A DNA stretch of 64,000 nucleotides from Aquisediminimonas profunda (GCF_019443285.1 NZ_CP080327.1:1918001-1982000), one strand, 5' to 3'. Positions 42,800 through 52,749 are shown, counted from the stretch's first letter. The notes: generated by a model from the sequence alone, not told the origin. Program-made: numbers and translations.

Positions 42800-43322
42800 G
42801 GAACGGGCTGTCTGGCGGCGTGTGACGGAAACGGTCAGTCGCGCCGGGCCGCGGGAACCTCAGGAGGCTGAGCGACCCGTCGCCCCTGCCAAAGCAGGGG
42901 CCCAGGTGAGAAGCAGGCGCCCAAACGTCAAACAGGCCATTGCCGTCGCAGGGGCGACGCACAAACCGCATTCTGCCAACACGCTGGACGGCGGGTGGGA
43001 CAAGCGGCTTTCAAAAGGGAGGCTCGAACCGGATTTTACAATCGATCTTCATGGCGAAACGCTGGCGAGCGCGCATGTCAAGCTCAACAGGGCTTTGGCC
43101 CTTGCCATCCGGAATGAAGCGCGAATCCTGCTGCTCATTACAGGCAAGGCAGCGACAGACAATCCACGTCTGCCGCCCACTACGCGCGGTGTCATTCGTG
43201 CTTCAGTGAAGGATTGGCTCGCTGCATCGCCGCATTCGGCACATATTGCAGCTATCCGAGGCGCTCACCCAAGACACGGTGGCGCAGGGGCACTCTACCT
43301 CATTCTGAGGCGCGGGCGATAA
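42777..43322 (+). CDS. Smr-domain protein
   Basis: ATG 42777 lies inside the mltA end and gives 181 residues; a further 5' extension is inside mltA. The N-terminus SRRLSPEERAVWRRVTETV and the Smr domain (DFTIDLHGETLASAHVKLNRA, LLLITGKA, RGVIRASVKDWLA, AHPRHGGAGALYLILRR) are typical of the stand-alone SmrA/B type. The domain is an endonuclease-like fold; family members cut RNA at stalled ribosomes or nick DNA. The end overlaps dapE by 23 bp on the other strand. Confidence 0.92.
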   Translation: MSRRLSPEERAVWRRVTETVSRAGPREPQEAERPVAPAKAGAQVRSRRPNVKQAIAVAGATHKPHSANTLDGGWDKRLSKGRLEPDFTIDLHGETLASAHVKLNRALALAIRNEARILLLITGKAATDNPRLPPTTRGVIRASVKDWLAASPHSAHIAAIRGAHPRHGGAGALYLILRRGR

Positions 43323-44421
43323 TCTCGGCATAGATCTTGGTCAGTTCCCGGATGTCGTCCAGTGCGACGGCCTCGTCGAGCTTGTGCATGGTTGCGTTAC
43401 AAAGGCCAAATTCGACAACAGGGCAGATCTGGGAAAGGAAGCGGGCATCCGATGTGCCGCCAGTCGTCGAAAGCTCGGGCCGGATCCCAATCACCTTTTC
43501 AACCGAACTGGCCACAAGATCGCTCAATTCACCTGGAAGTGTCACAAAGGCCTCGCCCGAAATCCGCGCTTTCACCTCGCCTTCCGGAATTTCCGTACGG
43601 ACAATCTCCGAGATCCGGTCAACCAGATCCTGGCCCGTGTGCAGGCTGTTGAAGCGAATGCTCAGCCTAGCCCGCGCCAGTGGCGGAATTACGTTTGTTG
43701 CCGGGTTGCCGACCTCAATATCGGTGACTTCAATGTTCGAAGGCTGGAACCAATCCGTTCCGTCATCAAGCAATATGGCATCGATCTGGGACAGGATGCG
43801 GACCAGTCTCGGAATCGGATTGTCCGCCATATGGGGGTAGGCAACATGTCCCTGAACACCCGGCACGCTGATCCAGATGTTGACGGAGCCACGTCGTCCG
43901 ATCTTCATCATATCGCCCAATCGATTGACGGACGTCGGTTCGCCCACCACGCACAAGTCGGGAATCAAATTCCGGGCCTTGATATGATCGATCAATGCAA
44001 CCGTGCCATGCACTGCCGGGCCCTCTTCATCTCCCGTGATGATAAGGCTTATGCGGCCGTCCTGCTCCTTCGGCACGGCTGCCACGAAAGCGGCAATACT
44101 CGATTTCATATCGACTGCTCCACGCCCATAGAGCAGGTTTCCGCGTATTTCTGGCTTGAATGGGTCGCTGGTCCAGCCTGGACCGGGCGGCACCACGTCC
44201 AGATGCCCGGCAAAGGCAAGATGACGACCTTCCTCTGAGCCCGCACGCGTTGCAAAGAGATTCTCTACGGGGCCGTCGGGCGCTTCACCGGAAACAAATC
44301 GATCAACCTCAAAACCAAGAGGCCGCAAGGCCGATTCCAGGATGTCAAAAACAGCTCCCGTAGCGGGTGTCACGCTGGGAGCAGCGATCAGGTCCTGAGC
44401 CAGCCGGATTGCGTCAGTCAT
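43300..44421 (-). CDS. dapE: Succinyl-diaminopimelate desuccinylase
   Basis: A 373-residue M20 metallopeptidase with HLAFAGHLDVVPPGPGW (first metal ligands), GRGAVDMKSSIAAFV, the catalytic TGDEEGPAVHGT, VGEPTSVNRLGDMMKIGRRG and GGTSDARFL. It makes L,L-diaminopimelate from the N-succinyl form for lysine and cell-wall synthesis. It overlaps the Smr gene by 23 bp tail-to-tail. Length is normal for DapE. Confidence 0.95.
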   Translation of the reverse strand: MTDAIRLAQDLIAAPSVTPATGAVFDILESALRPLGFEVDRFVSGEAPDGPVENLFATRAGSEEGRHLAFAGHLDVVPPGPGWTSDPFKPEIRGNLLYGRGAVDMKSSIAAFVAAVPKEQDGRISLIITGDEEGPAVHGTVALIDHIKARNLIPDLCVVGEPTSVNRLGDMMKIGRRGSVNIWISVPGVQGHVAYPHMADNPIPRLVRILSQIDAILLDDGTDWFQPSNIEVTDIEVGNPATNVIPPLARARLSIRFNSLHTGQDLVDRISEIVRTEIPEGEVKARISGEAFVTLPGELSDLVASSVEKVIGIRPELSTTGGTSDARFLSQICPVVEFGLCNATMHKLDEAVALDDIRELTKIYAEIIARASE

Positions 44422-44466
44422 TTGCTCCGCCTAGCTTGAGTAGACGCAATTGCAAAGGGAAGGCTG

Positions 44467-44916
44467 ATGCCCAAACTCAATCTGGATATGATCGAGCAGA
44501 CAAACAAGACGGGATATCCTCCCGTCTATGCCAGTCAGGTGAAGGAGCGGTGGTATCGCAGGCTTGCTCCAGCTTCTGGGATTGAGGATTTCGGCGTCAG
44601 CCATGTGACATTGAAGCCCGGAGCCTGGTCTGCCCAAAGGCATTGGCATGTTGGCGAAGACGAATTTGTCGTGATGCTATCCGGCGAGGCCGTTCTGGTC
44701 GATGACAATGGCGAAACGCCGATGCGAGCGGGCGATTGCGCCGCTTTCCCGAAAAATGATGGGAACGGCCATTGCCTCATCAACCGGAGCGACAAGGATT
44801 GCGTTTACATAGCGATTGGCAACCCATCGGCTTCGGACTGCTTTTATCCAGACATCGACATGCACCTTGATGCCGCTCGAGGTGTGCAATGTCACAAGGA
44901 TGGCACGCCCTGGTAA
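44467..44916 (+). CDS. Cupin-domain protein
   Basis: A 149-residue cupin. Motif 1 is APGAWSAQRHWHVGEDEFVVMLSG-like with HWHxGEDE (here RHWHVGEDEFVVMLSGEAVL), motif 2 is FPKNDGNGHCLIN. The His-x-His and Glu residues suggest a bound metal. Function is unknown. GGAAGG upstream of ATG 44467 supports the start. It is divergent from dapE by 45 bp. Confidence 0.82.
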   Translation: MPKLNLDMIEQTNKTGYPPVYASQVKERWYRRLAPASGIEDFGVSHVTLKPGAWSAQRHWHVGEDEFVVMLSGEAVLVDDNGETPMRAGDCAAFPKNDGNGHCLINRSDKDCVYIAIGNPSASDCFYPDIDMHLDAARGVQCHKDGTPW

Positions 44917-44921
44917 AGGCG

Positions 44922-46064
44922 TCAGCTTGTCATGGCTTGCCAGGCTGCCATCGCAAGGCTGAAGCCCCGAATGTCGCCGCTGGTGGTTCCTTCCATCCGG
45001 TTCATGACATACGCGAGGCAGCTGCGCGATTCCATGTCGATGATCACCAGCGATCCGCCATAACCACCCCAATACATGCAGCTTGAATTGGGAAGGGGGA
45101 CCAATCCGCCCTGCAAGCCAAAGCCCAAGCCATAACGCACTGGAATGCCAAGAACGAGATCATTCCCCTCGATCTGCAGCTCCAGCGCTTTTCGGCAACC
45201 GGCTTCAGAGAGGAAAGTCTGGCCTCCAATGGTGCCGCCATTAGCCAGGATACTCTGGACTGCAGCAACCGAGCGAGCGTTTCCTGTACCGCCAGCTGCA
45301 GGGATTTCGGCGCCGCGCCATGCGCGCGTCCGGGTCGCAAGCACATCGATCCCGGGATTGTTGGCCATATTGGCCGCAAGCGAATCCGCTGCAATGGCAG
45401 AGATTCCGGCGCCCGGTGGAGGCGGGACCAAATCGGCCACGCGATTGTCTTCGGACGCAGGCAGGCCGATATGAAAATCCGCGCCAAGGGGTGCCGCTAT
45501 TTCCTCACGGAAGACCGTGCCCAAAGATTTTCCTGTAACGCGGCGAACCACTTCTCCCACGAGGTAGCCTTGCGTCACGGCGTGATAACCGGCGGCCGTA
45601 CCAGCTTCCCAGAATGGTTCTTGGGCTGCCAAGAGCGACGTGACCTTCTCCCAATCATAAAGGTCCTCCTTGGCAATCGTTTCACGCCAACCCGAAAGAC
45701 CGGCAGAGTGGCTCATCAAGTGGCTGACCTTGACACCCTGTTTGCCAGAGGCTCCGAATTCCGGCCAATAGCGAGCGACAGGCGCGTCAAAATCAAGCTC
45801 ACCGCGATCGGAAAGAAGCAATGCCGTCAGCGCCGTCATTGTCTTCGTTGTAGAATAGACGTTGACGATAGTGTCCCGCTCCCACGGTCGCGTGCGCGCT
45901 TCATCCGCATGACCGCCCCACAGGTCGACGACCGTCTCTCCTGCGACAGTGACGCAAAATGAGGCCCCGAGATCTGCGCCCGATGCGAGATTGTTCGCAA
46001 AAACCTCGCGAACGGCGCCGAAGCGATCAGCTGTAAAACCTTCAACACGCACGTCACTCATCAA
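44922..46064 (-). CDS. Serine hydrolase of the class C beta-lactamase fold
   Basis: A 380-residue beta-lactamase-family protein of the EstB/esterase type. The nucleophile motif SxxK is STTK (VNVYSTTKTMTALTALLL), the tyrosine motif is AGYHAVTQGYLVGEVV, and GFGLQGG occupies the place of the KTG strand. No signal peptide is evident, so it is probably a cytoplasmic esterase rather than a true beta-lactamase. Substrate unknown. It lies 22 bp downstream of the Atm1-like exporter gene on the same strand. Confidence 0.88.
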   Translation of the reverse strand: MMSDVRVEGFTADRFGAVREVFANNLASGADLGASFCVTVAGETVVDLWGGHADEARTRPWERDTIVNVYSTTKTMTALTALLLSDRGELDFDAPVARYWPEFGASGKQGVKVSHLMSHSAGLSGWRETIAKEDLYDWEKVTSLLAAQEPFWEAGTAAGYHAVTQGYLVGEVVRRVTGKSLGTVFREEIAAPLGADFHIGLPASEDNRVADLVPPPPGAGISAIAADSLAANMANNPGIDVLATRTRAWRGAEIPAAGGTGNARSVAAVQSILANGGTIGGQTFLSEAGCRKALELQIEGNDLVLGIPVRYGLGFGLQGGLVPLPNSSCMYWGGYGGSLVIIDMESRSCLAYVMNRMEGTTSGDIRGFSLAMAAWQAMTS

Positions 46065-46086
46065 TCAAACTCCTTATTGAACAAAA

Positions 46087-47898
46087 TCAGGCTGCTTCGG
46101 CGCCTTCATCGCTTTCAGCCTGTTGGCGGGCCCACATTTCGGCATAAAGACCATTTTTGCGCAACAATGCGGCGTGATTGCCGCGCTCTGCGACGCGCCC
46201 TGATTCAAGCACCACAATCTCGTCGGCATCCACAATTGTCGAAAGGCGGTGGGCAATGATGATTGTCGTCCGTTGTCTGGAAACTTCAGCCAGCGTATCC
46301 TGAATCTCGGCCTCCGTACGGCTGTCCAGAGCACTCGTGGCCTCATCCAGAATCAGAATGGGGGGATCCTTGACTAATGTGCGAGCGATCGCGACGCGCT
46401 GCTTTTCACCGCCGGAAAGTTTCAGGCCCCGCTCGCCGACCGGTGTATCATATTGCTGTGGCTGGGCAGCAATGAAGCTGTGGATCGCTGCACCTCGAGC
46501 GGCTGTCTCGATCGCCTCTTGCGTTGCGCCCTCACGGCCATACCCGATGTTGTAACCTATTGTGTCATTGAACAGCACGGTATCCTGCGGCACGATGCCA
46601 ATCGCCGCACGAAGGCTCGATTGCGTGACATCGCGGATATCCTGTCCGTCGATCAGGATGCGACCGCCAGTCACATCATAGAAGCGGAACAGCAGACGCG
46701 CGAGCGTCGACTTGCCTGCTCCTGATGGCCCAACCACGGCGAGTGTCTTGCCGGGCGCAATCGCAAAGCTGACCCCGTTCAGAATGGGGCGATCGCCTTC
46801 ATAGCTGAAATAAACGTCTTCAAACGAGACAGCTCCTCCGGCAATGGCCAGGCGGGTTGCGTCAGCCTTGTCCTTTATCTCTGCCGGTGTGTCGATCAGG
46901 CCAAACATGGCTTCCATGTCGATCAGTCCTTGCTTGACCGTTCGATAGACCATCCCCAGCATGTCGAGCGGGCGGAACAATTGCGCAAGCAAGGTATTGA
47001 CCAGTACAACGTCTCCCGTGCTGAAGCGGCCCACCGACCAGCCCCAGACGGTAAAGCCCATGGCTCCGGCCATCATCACGTTCGTGATTAGCGACTGCCC
47101 GACATTGAGCAGTGCCAGCGAGTTTTCCGATTTGACTGCCGCATCCGCATATCGTTTGGCAACGCGGCCATATTGCTCGGTCTCGCGGGCTTCCGCGTTG
47201 AAATATTTGACAGTCTCATAATTCAGAAGTGAGTCGACTGAGCGAGACACTGTGGCTGTATCAAGCTCGTTCATTTCTGCACGAAGCTTGTTGCGCCAGT
47301 CGGTGATGCGCTGGGTAAAAACGATGTAGCACACAACCATCGCCAGAGTCGCCCCGACAAGGCCGATGCCGAACTTCGTCCAGAATATTGCTGTGACGGC
47401 GGCCAGTTCCACCACGGTAGGTGCTATGTTGAAGAGCAGAAAATATAGCATCGTATCGATGCTCTTGGTGCCGCGCTCAATCACCTTGGTTACTGCACCT
47501 GTGCGTCGGCTGAGGTGGAACCTGAGTGAAAGCTGGTGAAGATGTGCAAAGACATTGACGGCAAGACGTCGCGTCGCATCCTGACCAACGCGTTCGAATA
47601 CGATGTTGCGCATATTGTCGAAAAGGACGCCGGCGAAACGCGCTCCGGCATAGGCGAGAACAAGCGCAATCGCGATGCTTGCGGCAGCCTCCAGCCCCGG
47701 CTTCATCCGATTTATTGCTGCTGCATAAAGGAAGCCCATGCTCAGTTGCACGGCCTTTGAGATAAGGACAAGCGAGAGCGCGGCGACGATCCGTGCGCGC
47801 AACCCAGGGTGATCCTTTGGCCATAGATATGGCAGGAATCGCCGCATGATCGCAAAGTCAGTCTTGCTGGGCAGCTCAGTGCTTAGATCAGGAGGCAT
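46087..47898 (-). CDS. atm1: Atm1-type ABC exporter (half-transporter)
   Basis: A 603-residue ABC exporter, six transmembrane helices then an ATPase domain. The membrane part has LFDNMRNIVFERVGQDATRRL, SLRFHLSRRTGAVTKVIERG and YFLLFNIAPTVVELAAV, which match Novosphingobium NaAtm1 closely. The NBD has Walker A GPSGAGKST, signature LSGGEKQR and Walker B ILILDEATSALD. NaAtm1 exports glutathione complexes and helps tolerance to heavy metals; mitochondrial homologues serve Fe-S cluster assembly. Homodimer formation is expected. It is separated by 75 bp from the thioesterase gene. Confidence 0.93.
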   Translation of the reverse strand: MPPDLSTELPSKTDFAIMRRFLPYLWPKDHPGLRARIVAALSLVLISKAVQLSMGFLYAAAINRMKPGLEAAASIAIALVLAYAGARFAGVLFDNMRNIVFERVGQDATRRLAVNVFAHLHQLSLRFHLSRRTGAVTKVIERGTKSIDTMLYFLLFNIAPTVVELAAVTAIFWTKFGIGLVGATLAMVVCYIVFTQRITDWRNKLRAEMNELDTATVSRSVDSLLNYETVKYFNAEARETEQYGRVAKRYADAAVKSENSLALLNVGQSLITNVMMAGAMGFTVWGWSVGRFSTGDVVLVNTLLAQLFRPLDMLGMVYRTVKQGLIDMEAMFGLIDTPAEIKDKADATRLAIAGGAVSFEDVYFSYEGDRPILNGVSFAIAPGKTLAVVGPSGAGKSTLARLLFRFYDVTGGRILIDGQDIRDVTQSSLRAAIGIVPQDTVLFNDTIGYNIGYGREGATQEAIETAARGAAIHSFIAAQPQQYDTPVGERGLKLSGGEKQRVAIARTLVKDPPILILDEATSALDSRTEAEIQDTLAEVSRQRTTIIIAHRLSTIVDADEIVVLESGRVAERGNHAALLRKNGLYAEMWARQQAESDEGAEAA

Positions 47899-47973
47899 GG
47901 ACTTCGCTTAGGACATTCGGGGGTGGAATGGAAACCACTGCAGCAAGCCATTTGTTGATGCTGAGTGCATTGA

Positions 47974-48375
47974 TCAGAAAGCGTCCTCCAGGAAGGGTTC
48001 GGCCACATCGAGCGGTACGCGGGCGATTCGGCCAGTTGTCCTGTCGACAATCGCCCAGGTGGTTTTGGATCGCACGACAATCTTTCCGGATGCATTGCTG
48101 AATTCCATGTTGCGATCGAAACGGGCGCCCTTTGGCGGATCGCTGATCCAGGTTCTCGCCATGACGGTTTCGCCGACACCGACGTTTCCCAGATAGTCGA
48201 TTTCATGGCGCACCACGACCCAGATCCAGCGAGCCACATGCTCGGCAGAGGCAACAGCATTCCAGTGCGCCGTCGCAACATCCTGTATCCAGCGCACCCA
48301 CACGGCATTGTTGACATGGCCGAGTTCATCAATGTCGGCCGTAGACGGGGTAATCCGGAGGGAAAACGCCCTCAT
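47974..48375 (-). CDS. Hot-dog-fold acyl-CoA thioesterase
   Basis: ATG 48375 overlaps the stop of the upstream oligopeptidase gene (ATGA) and gives 133 residues; the 59-codon extension lies inside that gene and is rejected. The motif TADIDELGHVNNAVWVRW is the 4-hydroxybenzoyl-CoA thioesterase-type active site region (Asp), and WVVVRHEIDYLGNVGVGE follows. It should hydrolyse acyl-CoA thioesters; the acyl group is unknown. Translation is probably coupled to the peptidase gene. Confidence 0.88.
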   Translation of the reverse strand: MRAFSLRITPSTADIDELGHVNNAVWVRWIQDVATAHWNAVASAEHVARWIWVVVRHEIDYLGNVGVGETVMARTWISDPPKGARFDRNMEFSNASGKIVVRSKTTWAIVDRTTGRIARVPLDVAEPFLEDAF

Positions 48376-50438
48376 TGCTCTGCCATGCCCAACTGCCAGA
48401 GAAAGAACGCAAATTCTTCTGCCTCTTCGCGCAGGCTCTCGAAACGTCCTGATTTGCCGCCGTGCCCTGCGCCCATGTTGGTCTTGAAGAGCATGATGTT
48501 GGCATCGGTCTTGGTTGCCCTGAGCTTGGCTATCCATTTTGCCGGCTCCCAATAGGTAACGCGAGGGTCGTTGAGCCCTGCCGTCGCCAGGATCGGCGGA
48601 TAATCCTGCGCTTTGACCTGATCGTAGGGCGAATAGCTCCGGATCAGGTCGAACGCGGCCTTGTCTTCAATGGGATTGCCCCATTCCGGGAATTCCCCAG
48701 GGGTGAGAGGCAGGGACGCATCGAGCATTGTGTTGAGCACATCGACGAACGGAACATGCGCCGCGATTGCGCCCCACAAGCCTGGATCCATATTGGCAAC
48801 CACGCCCATCAGTTCCCCGCCAGCCGAGCCCCCTGCTGCAACGACCCGGCCGGGTCGAGCAAAGCCGAGGTCGATCAGTCCACGTGTGCAATCGATGAAG
48901 TCGTTGAACGTGTTGGTGCGCTTCGTGAGCTTGCCGTCGAGGTGCCATTGCTGGCCAAGGTCGTCTCCTCCGCGAATATGGGCGATGGCAAAGGCGAATC
49001 CGCGATCCAGCAACGAAAGCCGCAAGGTCGAAAAACCAGGCGGAATTGCAATGCCATAGGCACCATAGCCATAGACATACAGGGGACCATTCCCGTCCTT
49101 TCTGAAGTCTTTCCGGTAAACAACTGAAACCGGAACTTTTACCCCATCACGCGCAGTAATTTCGATGCGCTCCGTAACATATTGGCTGGCATCATATCCT
49201 GAGGGAATCTCCTGTACTTTCAAGGTCTTCATAGCACCCGTTGCAAGGTCATACTCGGCGATTGTGTCAGGCGTGACCATTGATTCATAGGATAACCGCA
49301 AGGTTGAGACGCCGTATTCAGGGTTTTCATCCAAGCCGGCTGAATAGCTCGCTTCCGGGAAGGCGATCCGTCGCGCCGGGCCGCCCTCATAGCTGTGGAG
49401 CTCAATCTGATCGAGGCCGTTATCCCGGCCTTCTACAACGAAGAAGTCAGCAAATGTCGTAACGTCAGTCATGTAGAAAGTCGGCGAGGGCGCGATCCGT
49501 TCGACCCATTCCCCCGGACTTGCAATCGATGCAGTTACGAGACGGAATTGGGGGCTGATATCGTTGGTATGAATGAACAGCGTGTCGCCATGTGCCTCGA
49601 CGTCATACTCGATACCTTTCTGCCGTGCGCGCACCAGGATCGGTTCAGCACGGGGGTTGGTTGATGGTATCAGGCGGACTTCGCTCGTCTCATTGTCGCC
49701 TACGGCAACGACAATCCAGTTGCGGTCATGCGTCATGCCGACGCCGGCCTGAAATCCAGGATCGGATTCGACGTAGATGGTTTGGTCAGTTGCGACGGGA
49801 GTTCCCATCGTGTGGCGCATGATGCGGTCGATGCGCCAATTGTCATTTACCAGACCGTAGAAGAGGTTCCGGCCGTCCTTTGAGAAAACCATGCCGCCAA
49901 GCGTGCCCGGAATTGTATCGGTCAGATTCTCGCCGGTCTCCAAATCTCGAAAATGGATGGTGAACCGTTCCGACCCGTCGGTGTCAGATGACCATGCCAT
50001 GATCCGATCGTCTTCAGTGATCGCGATTTCGCCCAGCCGAAAGAAATCGGTGTCTTCGGCTTCCTTCGCTTCATCCAGTATGACCTGGTCAGCGCCTCCA
50101 GTGACGGGCTTTCTCATCCATTGCTTGTATTGCGCGCCCTTTTCAAAGCGCCGCCAATATAAATAATTGCCGTCCTTTTGCGGGACCGAGGATTCATCCT
50201 CCTTGAGCCTGGCCTTCATTTCCTGGAACAGGGTTTCGACAAGCGGGGCGTAGGGCTTCATCTGCGCTTCGAAATAAGCGTTCTCGGCATTCAGATGGGC
50301 AAGGACATCGGCATCGTCGACCTTGGGATAAGATTGATCCCGCAACCAGAAGTACGGATCCTCGATCTCCACCCCGTGATGCGAAAAAACATGTGGCCGT
50401 CGCGCGGCTACCGGTGGTTGGGGGGTGTCATTTGTCAT
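48372..50438 (-). CDS. Prolyl oligopeptidase-family serine peptidase (oligopeptidase B-like)
   Basis: A 688-residue S9A peptidase. A seven-bladed propeller comprises about residues 80-410 (EITARDGV follows). The catalytic domain has YGYGAYGIAIPPGFS, the nucleophile GGSAGGELMG and the His in GAGHGGKSGRF. Loop residues QWHLDGKLTKRTNTFNDFIDC are typical of oligopeptidase B (PtrB), which cuts after basic residues. No signal peptide, so cytoplasmic. It is the first gene of a two-gene unit with the thioesterase. Confidence 0.92.
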   Translation of the reverse strand: MTNDTPQPPVAARRPHVFSHHGVEIEDPYFWLRDQSYPKVDDADVLAHLNAENAYFEAQMKPYAPLVETLFQEMKARLKEDESSVPQKDGNYLYWRRFEKGAQYKQWMRKPVTGGADQVILDEAKEAEDTDFFRLGEIAITEDDRIMAWSSDTDGSERFTIHFRDLETGENLTDTIPGTLGGMVFSKDGRNLFYGLVNDNWRIDRIMRHTMGTPVATDQTIYVESDPGFQAGVGMTHDRNWIVVAVGDNETSEVRLIPSTNPRAEPILVRARQKGIEYDVEAHGDTLFIHTNDISPQFRLVTASIASPGEWVERIAPSPTFYMTDVTTFADFFVVEGRDNGLDQIELHSYEGGPARRIAFPEASYSAGLDENPEYGVSTLRLSYESMVTPDTIAEYDLATGAMKTLKVQEIPSGYDASQYVTERIEITARDGVKVPVSVVYRKDFRKDGNGPLYVYGYGAYGIAIPPGFSTLRLSLLDRGFAFAIAHIRGGDDLGQQWHLDGKLTKRTNTFNDFIDCTRGLIDLGFARPGRVVAAGGSAGGELMGVVANMDPGLWGAIAAHVPFVDVLNTMLDASLPLTPGEFPEWGNPIEDKAAFDLIRSYSPYDQVKAQDYPPILATAGLNDPRVTYWEPAKWIAKLRATKTDANIMLFKTNMGAGHGGKSGRFESLREEAEEFAFFLWQLGMAEQ

Positions 50439-50515
50439 GCGGACTTTCTAGGCAAGGCTTTCATGACCGCGCCGCCTAGCCTATATCGGCGCGTTCACAC
50501 AATTGAGAGTTTGCC

Positions 50516-52324
50516 ATGTCCACCTATGAAGATCGCCTCAAGGCTTTGCGCGAACAATTGAAGGCGGACCGTCTTGACGGTTTCGTCGTGCCAATTTGTG
50601 ATGAGCACATGAGCGAATATGTTGGCGCCTATGCGCAACGTCTGGCTTGGTTGACCGGTTTTGGCGGTTCCGCGGGTACGGCAGTGGTTCTGCCGGAAGA
50701 AGCGGCGATCTTTGTCGACGGCCGATATACGCTGCAGGTGCGCGAGCAGGTGAACGGCAAGGATTGGCAGTATCAGTCTGTCCCGAAGACAAGCGTTGCT
50801 GCCTGGCTCAAGGACCATGCCGCAAACGGTGCACGGATCGGATATGATCCGTGGGTTCACACCAAGACATGGGTCGAAACGGCGACCAAGGCACTGGCCG
50901 AAAAAGGCGCTGAGCTTGTCGCCGTCGAGCGCAACCCGCTGGATGCAGTGTGGACCGATCGACCTGCACCTTCGCCGGCCTTGATGACGGTCCATCCCGA
51001 TGAGTTCTCCGGTCAGTCATCTGCGGAAAAGCGAGCTGCCGTTTCGGATTGGCTGACCGAAAAGGGACTTGATGCGACCATTGTTTCGGCGCTCGATTCG
51101 GTGGCCTGGCTGTTCAACGTGCGCGGCAGTGATGTTGATCGGACGCCGGTTGCGCTCAGTTTCGCGGTGGTCGGACAAGACGGGATTGCGGACCTTTATG
51201 TTGCGCCGGAAAAGATCGATGACGCCGTCCGCCAGCATCTGGGGAATTCCGTGCGTATTCACGATCGCGAGGATTTTGCGCCGGCGTTGAAAGCCATGAG
51301 CGGCAAGAAGATCGCGGTCGATCCGGAGCATGCCGTTTCGGCGATCTTTGCAGCCTTGCAAACAGGGGGCGCGACCGTCGTCGAGCTGCGCGATCCCACT
51401 ATTTTGGCAAAAGCCCTGAAAAACCCGGTCGAACAGGCTGGCCACCGTGCGGCGCAACGCCGCGATGGGGCGGCGCTCTCGCGTTTTCTCCATTGGATTT
51501 CGGTCGAGGCGCCTAAGGGGACTGTAACTGAGCTCTCGGCAGCAGCGAAACTCCAGTCCTTTCGGGCGGCGACCGGAAAGCTCAAGGACCTGTCGTTTGA
51601 TACGATTTCCGGCGCCGGCCCGAATGGCGCCGTCGTGCATTATCGCGTTTCGGAAGAAACCAATCGCACGCTCGAACCGTCGAGCATCTATCTGGTCGAT
51701 TCAGGGGGGCAATATCTCGACGGCACGACAGACGTCACACGCACGGTCTGGGTCGGACCCGGTGAGCCGACTGCAGAAATGAAGGACCGGTTCACGCGGG
51801 TGCTCAAGGGGCATATTGCCTTGGCGCGTGCAGTGTTTCCGGTCGGAACCCGTGGTACGCAGCTGGACACGCTGGCGCGCCAGTTTCTGTGGGCTGCAGG
51901 TGTCGATTATGCGCACGGCACCGGTCACGGGGTCGGCAGTTTCCTTGCCGTTCACGAAGGCCCGCAACGCATTGCTACCTCTGCCGGCGGTCAGGCGGGA
52001 ACGGAAGAGCCACTTGCAGCTGGCATGTTCATTTCAAACGAGCCTGGTTATTACAAGACCGGCGAATATGGCATTCGCATCGAAAATCTCATCCTCGTGG
52101 AGCCCCGCGAAATCGAGGGCGCGGAGGGTGATTACCTCGGCTTCGAGACTTTGACATATGCTCCGATAGAGCGTGCGCTCGTCGACACCGAGATCATGAC
52201 ACGCGACGAATTGCGCTGGTGGGACGATTATCACGCCAAGGTTCTCGAAATTGTCGGACCGCAATTGGACGGCGAAGCAAGAGTCTGGCTTGAGGCAGCC
52301 TGTGCGCCGCTGACGCGGGGATAA
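50516..52324 (+). CDS. pepP: Xaa-Pro aminopeptidase (aminopeptidase P, M24B)
   Basis: A 602-residue M24 peptidase of the three-domain type: a creatinase-like N-terminal domain (GFVVPICDEHMSEYVGAYAQ, then GFGGSAGTAVVLPEEAAIF), a second such domain, and the metal-binding catalytic domain with YLVDSGGQYLDGTTDVTRTV, YAHGTGHGVGSFLAVHEGP and ISNEPGYYKTGEYGIRIENL. Two metal ions (Mn2+) are expected. It removes N-terminal residues preceding Pro. It is divergent from the S9 peptidase gene with 77 bp between starts. Confidence 0.94.
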   Translation: MSTYEDRLKALREQLKADRLDGFVVPICDEHMSEYVGAYAQRLAWLTGFGGSAGTAVVLPEEAAIFVDGRYTLQVREQVNGKDWQYQSVPKTSVAAWLKDHAANGARIGYDPWVHTKTWVETATKALAEKGAELVAVERNPLDAVWTDRPAPSPALMTVHPDEFSGQSSAEKRAAVSDWLTEKGLDATIVSALDSVAWLFNVRGSDVDRTPVALSFAVVGQDGIADLYVAPEKIDDAVRQHLGNSVRIHDREDFAPALKAMSGKKIAVDPEHAVSAIFAALQTGGATVVELRDPTILAKALKNPVEQAGHRAAQRRDGAALSRFLHWISVEAPKGTVTELSAAAKLQSFRAATGKLKDLSFDTISGAGPNGAVVHYRVSEETNRTLEPSSIYLVDSGGQYLDGTTDVTRTVWVGPGEPTAEMKDRFTRVLKGHIALARAVFPVGTRGTQLDTLARQFLWAAGVDYAHGTGHGVGSFLAVHEGPQRIATSAGGQAGTEEPLAAGMFISNEPGYYKTGEYGIRIENLILVEPREIEGAEGDYLGFETLTYAPIERALVDTEIMTRDELRWWDDYHAKVLEIVGPQLDGEARVWLEAACAPLTRG

Positions 52325-52407
52325 GCCGGGCTGAAATTTAATGCTCGTCCGTTAATGCCGTTTCCTGTTTTTACCCGGACCAAGCGACTGGGTGAATGGA
52401 GACGGCA

Positions 52408-52749
52408 ATGGATATGCGTATTAGCGGGACGGGTTCGGTTTCGGCGGTTCACGCGCATGCTACAAGCAACTGGAAAAAGGGTCTCGAAGGCTTTTCGGCG
52501 CTCAAGACTGCGCTGCAGTCAGGTGACCTCGAGGCTGCAAAGACCGCCTTTGCAGGCCTCCATGTACCCCAATCAACACATGCGAAGAGTCCGTTGGCCA
52601 AGGTCGGTCAGGCGCTCCAAAGCGGCGATGTCGCAACCGCACAGACGATGATGCAGGCACTGCTCGACGCCCGGATGAGCAAGGCGGCAAAGCCTGCCCC
52701 GGTCGCGCAGCCGCCGCAGCCCGCGACAGGGATCAGCCTGCTCGCCTGA
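52408..52749 (+). CDS. Hypothetical small Ala-rich protein
   Basis: ATG 52408 with GGAG at correct spacing gives 113 residues. The sequence is Ala/Lys-rich and has two similar helical segments (WKKGLEGFSALKTALQSGDLEAAKTAFAGL and PLAKVGQALQSGDVATAQTMMQALLDA), each containing ALQSGD-A. This repeat is reminiscent of TPR-like helix pairs or of phasin-like proteins but no family is certain. An in-frame start at 52396 overlaps the ribosome site. It lies between pepP and the converging diiron gene, seven bases from the latter's stop. Confidence 0.65.
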   Translation: MDMRISGTGSVSAVHAHATSNWKKGLEGFSALKTALQSGDLEAAKTAFAGLHVPQSTHAKSPLAKVGQALQSGDVATAQTMMQALLDARMSKAAKPAPVAQPPQPATGISLLA

